NCBI RefSeq assembly: GCF_004912165.1
Contig: NZ_STGV01000003.1
Location: 481,073 to 545,072, forward strand
Length of the DNA: 64,000 bases
Source: Peteryoungia ipomoeae
Lineage (GTDB): Bacteria; Pseudomonadota; Alphaproteobacteria; Rhizobiales; Rhizobiaceae
Direction of reading: 5' to 3'
The notes under the pieces were generated by a model that did no database searches, was not told where the DNA came from, and saw nothing but the letters and a program-made list of their open reading frames with translations. Numbering within the stretch: the first letter of the stretch is position 1; each line of letters starts with the position of its first letter. A program made the position numbers and the translations under genes. Positions 1 through 8,551 of this stretch are shown in pieces.

Positions 1-2058
1 TTCGACGAGGCCGACGATGTAGGAGGTCGCCATGTTGTGTTCGGCGCTGACGAGGAAGATGACCGCGCTGATGGAGGTGATGGCGCGGACGAAGGAGTAG
101 ACCAGTGCCGCCGTGATCGCCGGCCGCAAAAGCGGCAGGATGATCTTGCGCACCGTGCGGAAGCTGTTGGCCCGAAGCGTCAGCGAGGCTTCGTCCAAGC
201 TCTTGTCGAGCTGGCTCATCGCCGCGATCCCGCCGCGCACGCCGACCGGCATGTTGCGGAAGACGAAGCAGGCGATGAGGATCAGGGCGGAGCCTGTCAT
301 TTCGAGCGGCGGCAGGTTGAAGGCCATGATGTAGCTGACGCCGATGACCGTGCCGGGAATGGCAAAGCTCATCATCAGCGCGAACTCGAAGAGGTTCCGG
401 CCGGCAAACTTCTGCCGGACGATGATGTAGGCGGTGAGCAACCCGACGGCAGCAGTCAGCGGCGCGGAGATCAGCGAAATCTCCATCGTCGTCCAGAAGG
501 AGTTCCAGGCGACACCCGTCCAGGCGATCGAGCCGTTCTCGAAGCTCACCGAGAAGGCGCGGGCGTAGTGGCTGAGCGTCAGCGTGTTGTCGAGGCCCCA
601 GGTGGTGACGAATCCGCCGACAAGGATCATGCCGTAGACGACGACGGTGAAGATCATCCACGGAATGACGATGGCGTGCACGCCGATCGAGATGCCGCGC
701 GGCAGGGCGATATGCGCGCCACTGTCACCCTTGCCCGTCACGGTGGCGAAGTTCTTGCCGGAGAGCCAGACGCGCTGGGCAAGGAAGGCCGACAGCGTGA
801 AGAAGAGCAGCACCAGAGCCAGCACGGCGGCGCGCGACGGATCGTTCTGCGATCCGACGACGGCGAAGAAGATTTCGGTCGAGAGCACGCCATTGCTGCC
901 GCCGAGCACCAGCGGATTGCCGAAATCGGCCATGCTTTCGATGAAACCGATGAGGAATGCATTGGCAAGACCCGGCTTCATCAGCGGCAGCGATACCCGC
1001 CAGAAGGTGCGCCAGCGATCGGCGCGAAGGGTCTGCGACGCTTCTTCCATCGATGGACTGACACCCTCGACGACGCCGATCAGCACGAGGAAGGAGATCG
1101 GGGTGAAGGACAATACCTGCGCGATCCAGATGCCGGTCAGGCCGTAAAGCCAGCGACCGGGCTCGACGCCGAACAGGCTGGACAGTGTCTCGGTGACGAC
1201 GCCGGCCCGGCCGAACAGCAGAACGAGCGCGAGACCGATGACGAAGGGTGGTGTGATGATTGGAAGAACGGTCAGAAGCCGCAGGCCTTTCTTGAAGGGA
1301 AAGCGGGTGCGCGTGGCAACCAGTGCGAAGGCAAGACCCAGCAGGGTGGAGGCAGAAGCGGTCATGATGGCAAGCGTGAACGTGCGCCAGGCGACACCGC
1401 AGCGGCCGTCACCGATCACGCAGTTCAGGCTCCAGATGCTGGGATCCTGAAGATTGCGAATGAAGCCATCTGGCTTGAACGAACCGTCGAAATCCTGCAC
1501 TGCCGCCACAAGCATGCTGCCGATCGGGTAGAAAACGAAGACGAAGACGAGGAAGACGAGCATCGAGATCGAGCCGACGACAAAGGCATCCCCCTTCATC
1601 ACGCCCCGCTCGACAAGCCCGAAGGCGAACATCAGGACGAAGCAAATCGCCATGCAGACGGCACCAGCGCCCATGGAGGGCTGTCCGTCGGAAAGCGCTC
1701 CAAAAAGGCCCTCGCTGATCCCCCACGTCCAGCCCGAAAACCCGATCGCCACGCCTTGCAGGCAGAGATAGACGAGACCGGCGGCACCGGCCGCGGCAAG
1801 AAACGCGCCGCGCCGCATCGGGTCTGCGATGAAGCGCGCGGCGACCCCGAGACCGAAGAAGAGGACGACGCCGAAGAGCCAGAGGCGACCATGGCCGAAG
1901 AGCTGCAGGATCCCCGGCGCGGTCTCCGCCGAAAACGGAAAATCGCCGAGCCAGTTCAGGCCGAAAAAGCCGGACTCCTGCCTGTACCAGGGAAGCAGAG
2001 TGAAGGATCCAGCGCCAAAGGCCAGCAACAGGTCCAGTCTGCGGTTGCCATGTCTCAT
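1..2058 (-). CDS. Fe3+/AfuB-type ABC transporter permease, double-length (3' end cut by window)
   Basis: Reading the minus strand from an ATG at 2058 (N-terminus MRHGNRRLDLLLAFGAGS) gives an uninterrupted frame of about 686 codons that runs off the window start. The protein is strongly hydrophobic and carries two binding-protein-dependent permease modules. The first has an EAA-type loop (SMEEASQTLRADRWRTFWRV), the second a similar one (LDEASLTLRANSFRTVRKII). This is the fused two-domain layout of FbpB/AfuB/CysT-like iron or organophosphate permeases. It lies 78 bp downstream of two tandem binding-protein genes and is presumably co-transcribed with them; the ATPase would be expected just outside the window. 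Substrate cannot be read from sequence: ferric iron is the usual automatic label, but AfuABC transports sugar phosphates. An alternative ATG at 2051 is in another frame. The long plus-strand frame over this gene is a high-GC shadow. Confidence 0.9.
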   Translation of the reverse strand, partial: MRHGNRRLDLLLAFGAGSFTLLPWYRQESGFFGLNWLGDFPFSAETAPGILQLFGHGRLWLFGVVLFFGLGVAARFIADPMRRGAFLAAAGAAGLVYLCLQGVAIGFSGWTWGISEGLFGALSDGQPSMGAGAVCMAICFVLMFAFGLVERGVMKGDAFVVGSISMLVFLVFVFVFYPIGSMLVAAVQDFDGSFKPDGFIRNLQDPSIWSLNCVIGDGRCGVAWRTFTLAIMTASASTLLGLAFALVATRTRFPFKKGLRLLTVLPIITPPFVIGLALVLLFGRAGVVTETLSSLFGVEPGRWLYGLTGIWIAQVLSFTPISFLVLIGVVEGVSPSMEEASQTLRADRWRTFWRVSLPLMKPGLANAFLIGFIESMADFGNPLVLGGSNGVLSTEIFFAVVGSQNDPSRAAVLALVLLFFTLSAFLAQRVWLSGKNFATVTGKGDSGAHIALPRGISIGVHAIVIPWMIFTVVVYGMILVGGFVTTWGLDNTLTLSHYARAFSVSFENGSIAWTGVAWNSFWTTMEISLISAPLTAAVGLLTAYIIVRQKFAGRNLFEFALMMSFAIPGTVIGVSYIMAFNLPPLEMTGSALILIACFVFRNMPVGVRGGIAAMSQLDKSLDEASLTLRANSFRTVRKIILPLLRPAITAALVYSFVRAITSISAVIFLVSAEHNMATSYIVGLVE

Positions 2059-2096
2059 GGTCGACCTCGTCAAAGGGGAAAGCAAAGATGGGAGGG

Positions 2097-2122
2097 GGCC
2101 GGCAGTCATCGGACTGCCGGCC
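2097..2122 (-). other. Perfect 11-bp intercistronic stem-loop between binding protein and permease
   Basis: GGCCGGCAGTC, loop ATCG, GACTGCCGGCC. The hairpin lies in the 78-bp gap after the stop of the first binding-protein gene and before the permease start. It has no U-tract on the minus strand. Such stem-loops commonly protect the upstream mRNA from 3' decay, so the binding protein is made in excess over the permease. A partial terminator is the alternative. Confidence 0.7.
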
Positions 2123-2136
2123 GGAGGGACGCAGCG

Positions 2137-3162
2137 TCAGTTCGCGACGGCGCCGATTTCACGATCCCAGCGCTCGAGCAGCGCCTTGCGCTTTTCCGGG
2201 TCGCCATAGGTCTTGAAGTCGTAGTCGATCAGCTTGATGTCCTCGAACCGCGGCGCTTCCTTGGGGATTTCGGCGGTCTTGTTGGACGGGAGCTGGAAGG
2301 ACTTGGCATCCTTCATGCGGGACTGGACTTCCGGCTTCAACGACCAGTCGTACCAGATCTTGGCGTTCTCCATGTTGCGAGCGCCCTTGACGATCGACAT
2401 GGAGCCGATCTCGTAGCCGGTTCCCTCGCAAGGCGCGATCGACTTGACGGGGAAGCCTTCGGCGATCTGCGCGACGGCGTCATGCATGAAGACGATGCCG
2501 AGGCCGGTCTCGCCGCGGGCTGCCGCCTTGACCGGTGCCGAGCCGGACTTGGTATACTGCGAGATGTTGGCGTTAAGCGCCTTCAGATACTCGAAAGCCT
2601 TGTCTTCGCCCATGATCTGCACCAGCGAGGCAAGCGCCGTATAGGCGGTGCCCGAGGAATTCGGGTTGGCGATCTGGAGCTCACCCTTCAGTTCCGGCGC
2701 CAGCAGATCAGCCCAGCACTTGGGTTCCTTGTAGCCCTTCTGCTTGAAGATGTCGGTGTTGTAGCCCCAGCCGAGCGCACCGGCATAGACGCCGACCGTC
2801 TTGAAGCCCGAGCTTTCGGCCTGGCTCTTCGCCCAATCCTGCAGCTGGTCGAGCATCGGGGACTTGTACTCCTCCGTCAGGCCTTCGGATGCGGCCTGAA
2901 GATGCGGGTCGCCGGTGCCCGCCCACCAGAGGTCAGTTTTCGGATTGCGGGCTTCGGCGCGGATCTTGGCATAGGCCTCGCCCGAGGACATGCGCACCAT
3001 GTTGACCTTGATGTCGTGGTCCTTCTCGAAATCCCCCTTCATCTGCTCGCAGATGACGACATCCGCCGCGCAGATGAGGTTCAGGTCGCCGGCGGCGAGC
3101 GCCGAGCCGGCAGCAAGGCTCGTCGTGGCGAGAAAAAGGGTGGAAAGCACTGTCAGTCGCAT
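2137..3162 (-). CDS. ABC transporter periplasmic substrate-binding protein, FbpA/AfuA-like (paralogue 1)
   Basis: 341 aa. It has a clear Sec signal peptide (MRLTVLSTLFLATTSLAAG, cleavage after about ALA, residue 24). The mature part is a type II periplasmic binding fold of the iron/AfuA class, with an early paired-cysteine segment (NLICAADVVIC), NSSGTAYTAL around residue 175 and PCEGTGYEIGS around residue 245. The ATG at 3162 is preceded by a strong AGGAGG. It precedes the permease by 78 bp and follows a homologous gene at 3270-4292. The two share long near-identical blocks (YAGALG, SSGTA, LGED/MGED, FMHDAV, GTGYEIG), which points to local duplication. The conserved phosphate-site-like SSGTA and GTGYEIG segments leave sugar phosphate or another phosphoester as possible as iron. 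Two paralogues with one permease suggest that one of them may be a sensor ligand-binding partner. Confidence 0.88.
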   Translation of the reverse strand: MRLTVLSTLFLATTSLAAGSALAAGDLNLICAADVVICEQMKGDFEKDHDIKVNMVRMSSGEAYAKIRAEARNPKTDLWWAGTGDPHLQAASEGLTEEYKSPMLDQLQDWAKSQAESSGFKTVGVYAGALGWGYNTDIFKQKGYKEPKCWADLLAPELKGELQIANPNSSGTAYTALASLVQIMGEDKAFEYLKALNANISQYTKSGSAPVKAAARGETGLGIVFMHDAVAQIAEGFPVKSIAPCEGTGYEIGSMSIVKGARNMENAKIWYDWSLKPEVQSRMKDAKSFQLPSNKTAEIPKEAPRFEDIKLIDYDFKTYGDPEKRKALLERWDREIGAVAN

Positions 3163-3269
3163 GGGTATCCTCCTGTTGCTTGCGTCTGATGGAAGTCGTG
3201 GAATTTGGACAAGCCTTCGGCGGCAGCGTCCCTGGGGCGCTGTGCCAGGCGAGGTCCGGTCGTGAAAAA

Positions 3270-4292
3270 TCAGTTCGTCGGATTGATCTCGCTGTCGAAG
3301 CGGCTCAAGAGCCGACTTCGCTGTTCGGGGGAACCGAAGGTGGCGAAATCATAATCGACCATCTTGATCATCGAGATGTCGGGCGCGGCCGGCGGCAGCA
3401 TGGCCTTCGCATTCGACGGCACCTGGTTTTGGCCGGCCGCAGCGCCGGTCGCCTGCCCTTCCGGGCTCAATGCGAAATCGACGAAACGGCGGGCATCCTC
3501 CAGATTGCGGCTGCCCTTGACGATGCTGACCGCACCGATTTCGTAGCCGGTCCCCTCGCAAGGCGCGACGATCACGAGGGGCGCACCGGCCTGCTTCTGC
3601 GTCACCGCGTCATGCATGAAGGAGATGCCGATGGTGATCTCTCCCCGTCCAGCCGCCTTGACCGGCTCGGCACCGGCCTTTGTGTATTCGGTGATGTTTT
3701 GACCAAGCGCACGCATATAGGCAAAGGCCTCGTCCTCGCCGAGCAATTGCACCAGCGTCACGAGCGTGGTGAACGCCGTCCCTGAGGAATGCGGATTGCC
3801 GGAGAGGATATGGCCGCGATAGATCGGCTTGGCGAGATCCTTCCAGCAATTCGGCGCGGGCAGACCTGCCGATGCCAGCAGATCCTCGTTATACGCAAAA
3901 CCGAGCGCACCGGCATAAAGGCCGGCGGACTTGCCGCTGGAGAGCGAGAAGAAATTGCGTGCCCAGGGCAGAAGGTCCGCTTCCTGCTTCGGGCGATACG
4001 GCTCGAGCAATCCTTCATAAGCTGCCTGCAAATGCGTGACACCGGTGCCGCCCAACCAGACATCGAAGGTCGGCGCCCTACGTTCGGCGCGAACGCGATC
4101 CAGAATTTCGCCGGTGCTCAAGCGGGGCATGTTGACGGCAAGACCCGTCTTCGCCTCGTAGGTCTGCTCCATCACCGCACACCAGACTTCGTCGACGCCG
4201 CACAGAACGTTCAGCGGTTCGGCAGCCTGGCAGGTCATGGCCGTGGCGAGGGTCGCAAGAACCCCGGCACCGATGGCGGTCAATAACGTCAA
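3270..4292 (-). CDS. ABC transporter periplasmic substrate-binding protein, FbpA/AfuA-like (paralogue 2, TTG start)
   Basis: 340 aa paralogue of the next gene downstream. Signal peptide at residues 1-23 (LLTAIGAGVLATLATAMTCQ), then a type II binding fold with the same landmark blocks: NVLCGVDEVWC near the N-terminus, HSSGTAFTTL, NITEYTKAGAEPVKAAGRGE and APCEGTGYEIGA. The start is TTG at 4292, chosen because GGGAGG (4298-4303) sits 5 nt upstream; the ATG in that spacer runs straight into a TGA. It is the first gene of the minus-strand operon and is divergent, across 214 bp, from the response regulator at 4507. Family knowledge: SBPs paired with membrane sensor kinases (PgtC-PgtB, TorT-TorS, ChvE-VirA) present ligand to the kinase. 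The neighbouring kinase makes that a reasonable role for one of these two proteins (inference). Confidence 0.87.
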   Translation of the reverse strand: MTLLTAIGAGVLATLATAMTCQAAEPLNVLCGVDEVWCAVMEQTYEAKTGLAVNMPRLSTGEILDRVRAERRAPTFDVWLGGTGVTHLQAAYEGLLEPYRPKQEADLLPWARNFFSLSSGKSAGLYAGALGFAYNEDLLASAGLPAPNCWKDLAKPIYRGHILSGNPHSSGTAFTTLVTLVQLLGEDEAFAYMRALGQNITEYTKAGAEPVKAAGRGEITIGISFMHDAVTQKQAGAPLVIVAPCEGTGYEIGAVSIVKGSRNLEDARRFVDFALSPEGQATGAAAGQNQVPSNAKAMLPPAAPDISMIKMVDYDFATFGSPEQRSRLLSRFDSEINPTN

Positions 4293-4506
4293 GTCATCCT
4301 CCCTTGGAACCTCCCCGTTCCAATGAGACCAGCATCGCCGGATCCTCTCATGCTTTCAATCGGAGAATGGTTACCGATTTTTCAACAGGCACCTCTCCAG
4401 CCGTTTCAGAGATTTCAAATATTACAATTGTGACAGTGTTCGATAATCACCAAGCCTTTGGCGTTTTCACCCGGTGGGACTATGCTGGGCCTGGGAGGAC
4501 TACACC

Positions 4507-5247
4507 GTGCTGAATCAGAGCGTGAAAATTCTGATCGTCGAGGACGATCCGGATATGGCGGAGCTTATCTGCGACCTTGTCGAGGCCGAGGGGTGGACAC
4601 CCGTGACGGCTCCGTCTGCCGAGGCGGCCCAGACCTTGCTGCAGCGTGAAACCGTTCAGCTTGTCCTCGTCGATCACAACCTGCCCGGTCTTTCGGGCCG
4701 CGCCTTTGCCCAGCGACTGCGCGCCCAGACCGATGTCGGCATCGTCATGGTGACGGCCGCAGGAAGCGCCACGGACCGGGTGCTTGGCCTCGAAACCGCC
4801 GCCGACGACTATGTGGTCAAGCCGTTCGAACCCAATGAATTGACCGCGCGGATCAAGGCGGTGCTCCGCCGCACGCATCCGCAACTGCGGCACGAACGGG
4901 AGGTTGAGCGGGAGCAGTCCCCAACGGAGCTCAGGCTTGGCGAGTGGTCGATCGATCTGGGCCAACGGCGCGCCCGCTGTCTTGCCGATCCGACACGGAC
5001 GCTTACCACGGCGGAATTCGCCCTGCTGGAGATCCTCGCCGAAACGCCGAACATCCCGGTGAGCCGATCGCAGATCCTTGATCGGATGGGCGCCGAGACC
5101 GAGCGCTTCGTCGATCGCAACGTCGATGTCCTGGTTCTGCGCCTGAGGCGCAAGATCGAGCGTAACCCCGACCTGCCACGGCATATCCAGACCCGCCGCG
5201 GCAAGGGCTATGTACTGCATACGGACGAGGCCGGGTCTTCACCTTGA
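4507..5247 (+). CDS. OmpR-family two-component response regulator
   Basis: 246 aa from GTG at 4507, with GGGAGGA at 4493-4499 as ribosome site. An ATG at 4474 in the same frame would place that site inside the gene, so it is rejected. Receiver domain at about residues 7-118 with acidic pair EDD, phospho-acceptor Asp in LVLVDHNLPG, Thr in VMVTAAG and Lys in DDYVVKPFEP. Winged-helix DNA-binding domain at about 145-235, ending in the typical IQTRRGKGYVL. It is coupled to the sensor kinase gene by a 4-bp TTGA overlap. It is divergent from the binding-protein/permease operon, so control of that transporter is the obvious hypothesis. The first residue after the start codon region (LNQSVKILIVEDD) matches normal receiver N-termini. 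Confidence 0.93.
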   Translation: MLNQSVKILIVEDDPDMAELICDLVEAEGWTPVTAPSAEAAQTLLQRETVQLVLVDHNLPGLSGRAFAQRLRAQTDVGIVMVTAAGSATDRVLGLETAADDYVVKPFEPNELTARIKAVLRRTHPQLRHEREVEREQSPTELRLGEWSIDLGQRRARCLADPTRTLTTAEFALLEILAETPNIPVSRSQILDRMGAETERFVDRNVDVLVLRLRRKIERNPDLPRHIQTRRGKGYVLHTDEAGSSP

Positions 5248-7367
5248 TCAACCGGGCCTTCCTCTCCTCCATCGCCTTTCGATTGCCCTTTGCGATCACC
5301 TTCATCTGCGTCTCGGTCCTCATCCTTTCGGCTGTGGCAATCTATGGCCTTCAGAGGGCGCGTAACGAGATGTCGGCCTACAGCGTGCAGGCCTTCTCCA
5401 GCCTGGCCAAGGCCTCGCTTGTCTCCCGCCAGGTGTCTGACCTCGTCTCGAGTGCACCGTTTCTGATGAATGCGACCTCGCCCTATCGGGTCTCCAGCGA
5501 AAGCCGTGCAGTGGTGGCGCAGGTCGAAGCGCTGCTCAACACCATGTCTCCCGACCAGCCGGGGCCATCCCTACAGGGCAACGGTGCGCGGCGGATCATC
5601 GACCTTCTTGAAAGCATCGAGGTCCAGACACTGGCGCTCGCCGCCAATGCCGATGCGGCGCAGGACCACAAGGCCGAGGCGGCGGTGGCGCTTGGAGAGA
5701 TCGCGACAGCCCAGGTCATCCAGGATCAGGATCTGCGGCAGCGTCTGAACGGCATCGCCCAATCGGCGTCGACGTCGGACAGCCTCTTCCAGCTTGGCGA
5801 GTTGCAACGACGCTTCGTTGCCGAAACCTCCGCCAGGATGATCGTACCGGGGCCAGACCTTAGGGTGTCAGCGGAGCAGCTGGAACCCTATCGACGGATC
5901 TTCGAGGCGCAGACGCGCTACCTGCTTGAAATGTTCACGATCCGCGCGTCCGTTTCGCGCCTGCATACCATCTCGCGCGATCTTTCGCATGCGACCGAGA
6001 CCCAGAGCGAACTGGTCGCCGGCGCCCTGAACAAGAACCTCGAGGCGACGTCGAAGGCGCTGCGCCAATTGCTCGGCATGATCGTGCTTGCCTCCTTCGC
6101 CGTCGTCATCCTGGCCATCCTCTCGATCCGCTCGGTCATGCGCGTGTCGCACGGGATCGGCGACCTCTCGCGGGGCATGAATGCGCTGGCCCGCGGCGAG
6201 GAAAATGTCGGCCCGCCCGTCTATGCCGGGACGGAGACTGAGCTGATCCGGTTGCTGGATGCCTTCCGCGCCTTCAAGGAAAGCGTCGATCGCGTATCCC
6301 GTCTTCGCCGGACGGCGGAAGCGGCTGCGCGCACGATCCGCTCGACCTTCCGGACCATGAACGAGGGGATTGCCCTCTTCGATTCCAAGGGCCGGCCGAT
6401 CACGATGAACCGCCGCATCATCGAACTGATGCGGCAGACGGGCTCCTCCCGCAAGATGCCGCTCAGGCGCTTTGTCGGGACCGTGCCGGAGATCGATCCG
6501 CTGCTGATGCCGACGGAGGGCGACGGCGGCTCGCTCGTCGAGCGCCGTGTTCTCCGGCATCGCTTCGTCGACGATCAGGTGGTCGAGATCTCCGCCTCGC
6601 GGCAACCCGATGGCGGCGTGGTGCTGCTGGCCCGCGACGTCACCGCCATGGACCGACAGGAGGTGGAGGCGGCCCGTGCCCAGCGTCTGGATGTGGTGAT
6701 GCGCATGACCCATCAGGTAAGCCACGAGGTCGGCAACATGATCGGCATCATCACGGGCAGTCTCGGGCTTCTCGAGCGCGAACCGGACTTCACCGAACGG
6801 CAGAAGCGCCATCTCGGGCGCATCCGCAAGGCGGCCGAGCGTGGCCGGGCGCTGGCCTCCAGCATGCTGTCGGTCGGCAGCCAGCAGCAGATCCGTCCGG
6901 CCTCGATCGATGTCGCGACCATCCTGCATGGCATGTCGGACGTCCTGGAAATGGCGATCGGCTCCCGCAACCGGCTGGAGCTGGGATTGGCCACAGATCT
7001 GCCGACCGTCAATCTCGATCCCGCCCTCTTGGAGCAATCCGTTCTCAACCTCTGCCTCAACGCTTCCGCCGCCATGCCGGAGGGCGGGACGATCCGTGTC
7101 GAGGCGCGAAGGGCTAGTCAGGATCTGGTGATCGCCGTCATCGACGAAGGGGTCGGGATGTCGCCCGAAGTCCTCGACCAGGCGATGGAGCCCTATTTCA
7201 CCACCCGCTCGAAAACCGGCGGCTCCGGGCTTGGGCTCGCCATGGTCTACGGCTTCGTCCGCCAGTCAGGCGGTGAGGTGAAGATTGCATCGCGCCTGGG
7301 CGACGGCACTCGCGTGGAGCTTTCCTTCCCATTCGTCGAGGTGGGATGGAACGCCAGCGCAAACTGA
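5244..7367 (+). CDS. Membrane sensor histidine kinase (periplasmic sensor, HAMP, PAS, HisKA, HATPase)
   Basis: 707 aa, TTG start overlapping the regulator's TGA. TM1 at about residues 12-34, a long periplasmic sensor of about 240 residues rich in helices, TM2 at about 275-298, HAMP to about 350, and a PAS-like region at about 360-460. The dimerisation box has the candidate phospho-His in THQVSHEVGNM. The ATPase shows an N-box (LCLNASAAMPEGG), a G1 box (DEGVGMSPE) and a G2 box (TGGSGLGLAMVYG). There is no C-terminal receiver. The large periplasmic region is helical, as in TorS/PgtB-like kinases that read a periplasmic binding protein, and two such proteins are encoded next door. The signal is unknown. 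The operon ends here, convergent with phaG 82 bp away. Confidence 0.92.
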   Translation: MINRAFLSSIAFRLPFAITFICVSVLILSAVAIYGLQRARNEMSAYSVQAFSSLAKASLVSRQVSDLVSSAPFLMNATSPYRVSSESRAVVAQVEALLNTMSPDQPGPSLQGNGARRIIDLLESIEVQTLALAANADAAQDHKAEAAVALGEIATAQVIQDQDLRQRLNGIAQSASTSDSLFQLGELQRRFVAETSARMIVPGPDLRVSAEQLEPYRRIFEAQTRYLLEMFTIRASVSRLHTISRDLSHATETQSELVAGALNKNLEATSKALRQLLGMIVLASFAVVILAILSIRSVMRVSHGIGDLSRGMNALARGEENVGPPVYAGTETELIRLLDAFRAFKESVDRVSRLRRTAEAAARTIRSTFRTMNEGIALFDSKGRPITMNRRIIELMRQTGSSRKMPLRRFVGTVPEIDPLLMPTEGDGGSLVERRVLRHRFVDDQVVEISASRQPDGGVVLLARDVTAMDRQEVEAARAQRLDVVMRMTHQVSHEVGNMIGIITGSLGLLEREPDFTERQKRHLGRIRKAAERGRALASSMLSVGSQQQIRPASIDVATILHGMSDVLEMAIGSRNRLELGLATDLPTVNLDPALLEQSVLNLCLNASAAMPEGGTIRVEARRASQDLVIAVIDEGVGMSPEVLDQAMEPYFTTRSKTGGSGLGLAMVYGFVRQSGGEVKIASRLGDGTRVELSFPFVEVGWNASAN

Positions 7368-7449
7368 ACACGAGCGGAGCCGAGCGATCCGTCGAATGGC
7401 AGTTCCTGTCGCCATCGCCCGCTGAGGATCAACCGCTACCGGGCAGGTC

Positions 7450-7800
7450 TCAAGAGCCATCCACCGGGACAGAGGGGTTGCCCTCGGTGCGATCGCGATG
7501 GAGGGCGGCGCGGGCGAGGAGAATGAGGGTAATCGGGGTCGTCAGGGTGACGAATATGCCGATGAGAACTTCGTGCAAGATCGCTCGGGAGCCGACAATC
7601 GAGAAGTAGAGGATCGAGGCCAGCATGATGGCCCCCACACCCCAGCTTGTGCCGAGCGTCGGTGCGTGAATGCGTTCGTAGAACGTCGGCAGGCGCAGAA
7701 GTCCGATGGCACCGAGCAGCGTCAGCCCGGAGCCGAGCAGCAGAAACGTGGAAACGGCGATGACCACCCAGAGCGGAAGATCGGCGACAGGCATGGTCAT
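7450..7800 (-). CDS. phaG: Monovalent cation/H+ antiporter subunit G
   Basis: 116 aa with three predicted membrane helices. GLTLLGAIGLLRLPTFYERIHAPTLGTSWG is the characteristic MnhG/PhaG core, with the conserved RLP-YxRxHA segment at about residues 34-45. It is the last gene of the seven-function Mrp operon, and its start overlaps the phaF stop by 4 bp (ATGA). The Mrp complex in the inner membrane exchanges Na+ or K+ for H+; in Sinorhizobium the orthologous Pha system supports K+ handling and alkaline adaptation. Small subunits such as this are needed for assembly rather than being independent transporters. Confidence 0.95.
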   Translation of the reverse strand: MTMPVADLPLWVVIAVSTFLLLGSGLTLLGAIGLLRLPTFYERIHAPTLGTSWGVGAIMLASILYFSIVGSRAILHEVLIGIFVTLTTPITLILLARAALHRDRTEGNPSVPVDGS

Positions 7801-8078
7801 TCGATCACCTCCCCGCGCATCAGGAATTTGGCCAGCGCCACGGTTGCCACGAAACCCAGGAGGCCGATCACCAAGGCCGCCTCGAAATAGACGGTTCTGC
7901 CACTGCCAATTCCGAAAGTGACAAGCATCAGCATTGCGATCACATAAGCCGCATCAAGGGCAAGGATACGGTCCTGCGCGCGCGGACCGATAAAGATGCG
8001 CACGACCGCGATCATCAGGGCGAGCCCTAGCAGCACCTTGGCAATCGAGACGGCGGTGAAAAGAATGATGGCACTCAT
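7797..8078 (-). CDS. phaF: Monovalent cation/H+ antiporter subunit F
   Basis: 93 aa from ATG at 8078 (MSAIILFTAVSIAKVLLG). A longer in-frame extension to 8132 would lie inside phaE and is rejected; the chosen start gives a 4-bp overlap with the phaE stop. Three hydrophobic segments. The conserved MnhF signature RIFIGPRAQDRILALDA lies at about residues 24-40, followed by a second helix pair. Co-translation with phaE and phaG is likely. Confidence 0.94.
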   Translation of the reverse strand: MSAIILFTAVSIAKVLLGLALMIAVVRIFIGPRAQDRILALDAAYVIAMLMLVTFGIGSGRTVYFEAALVIGLLGFVATVALAKFLMRGEVIE

Positions 8079-8551
8079 TCGATGATCTCCAGCAACAGGC
8101 GTTCGTAGCGATGCTTGATGTTTTCTACCCATTGTTCCTCGTCGACCAGATCGAGGACGTGGATCAGAACGGTCTTGCGGCGGGCGTCATAGGCAAGCCA
8201 GGCCGAACCCGGCGTACTTGTCAGGATGACGGCCATGATGGCGAGCGCTGTCGGATGCTCGATCTCCAGCGGAATCGTGATGAAGGCTGAAGTGTGTTTC
8301 TGGCGCTTGCCACTGATCATCAATGCGGCGACCGCAATATTCGAGCGGATGATATCGACGAAGACCAACACAAGGAGCTTGGGCAGCAGATACCATTTCT
8401 TCAGCTTCGGCTTGTCGGGCCTCAGGGAAGCCATGGCCCAGCCGCCAAAAGTCGCAACGACCGATCCAAGGACCAGATGGCCAAGCGTGAAATCGTTGAG
8501 CAGCAGCCACATGGCGAGCAAGGAGAGGCTGAGCAGCGGATAGGGGATCAT
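8075..8551 (-). CDS. phaE: Monovalent cation/H+ antiporter subunit E
   Basis: 158 aa, starting MIPYPLLSLSLLAMWLLLND. Two N-terminal membrane segments (about residues 3-40), a third helix near residue 65, then a soluble C-terminal half with the MnhE motif AVILTSTPGSAWLAYDARRK and a conserved HVLDLVDEEQW. Length is normal for the family. It overlaps phaD by 4 bp upstream and phaF by 4 bp downstream, so stoichiometry is probably set by translational coupling. Confidence 0.94.
   Translation of the reverse strand: MIPYPLLSLSLLAMWLLLNDFTLGHLVLGSVVATFGGWAMASLRPDKPKLKKWYLLPKLLVLVFVDIIRSNIAVAALMISGKRQKHTSAFITIPLEIEHPTALAIMAVILTSTPGSAWLAYDARRKTVLIHVLDLVDEEQWVENIKHRYERLLLEIIE

Noticed and set aside
37..3189. 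A 1050-codon open frame on the plus strand
   Set aside because: Composition is Arg/Asp/Glu/Gly-rich nonsense typical of the antisense of high-GC genes, with no domain. The minus strand holds a clear ABC permease and signal-peptide SBP over the same bases.
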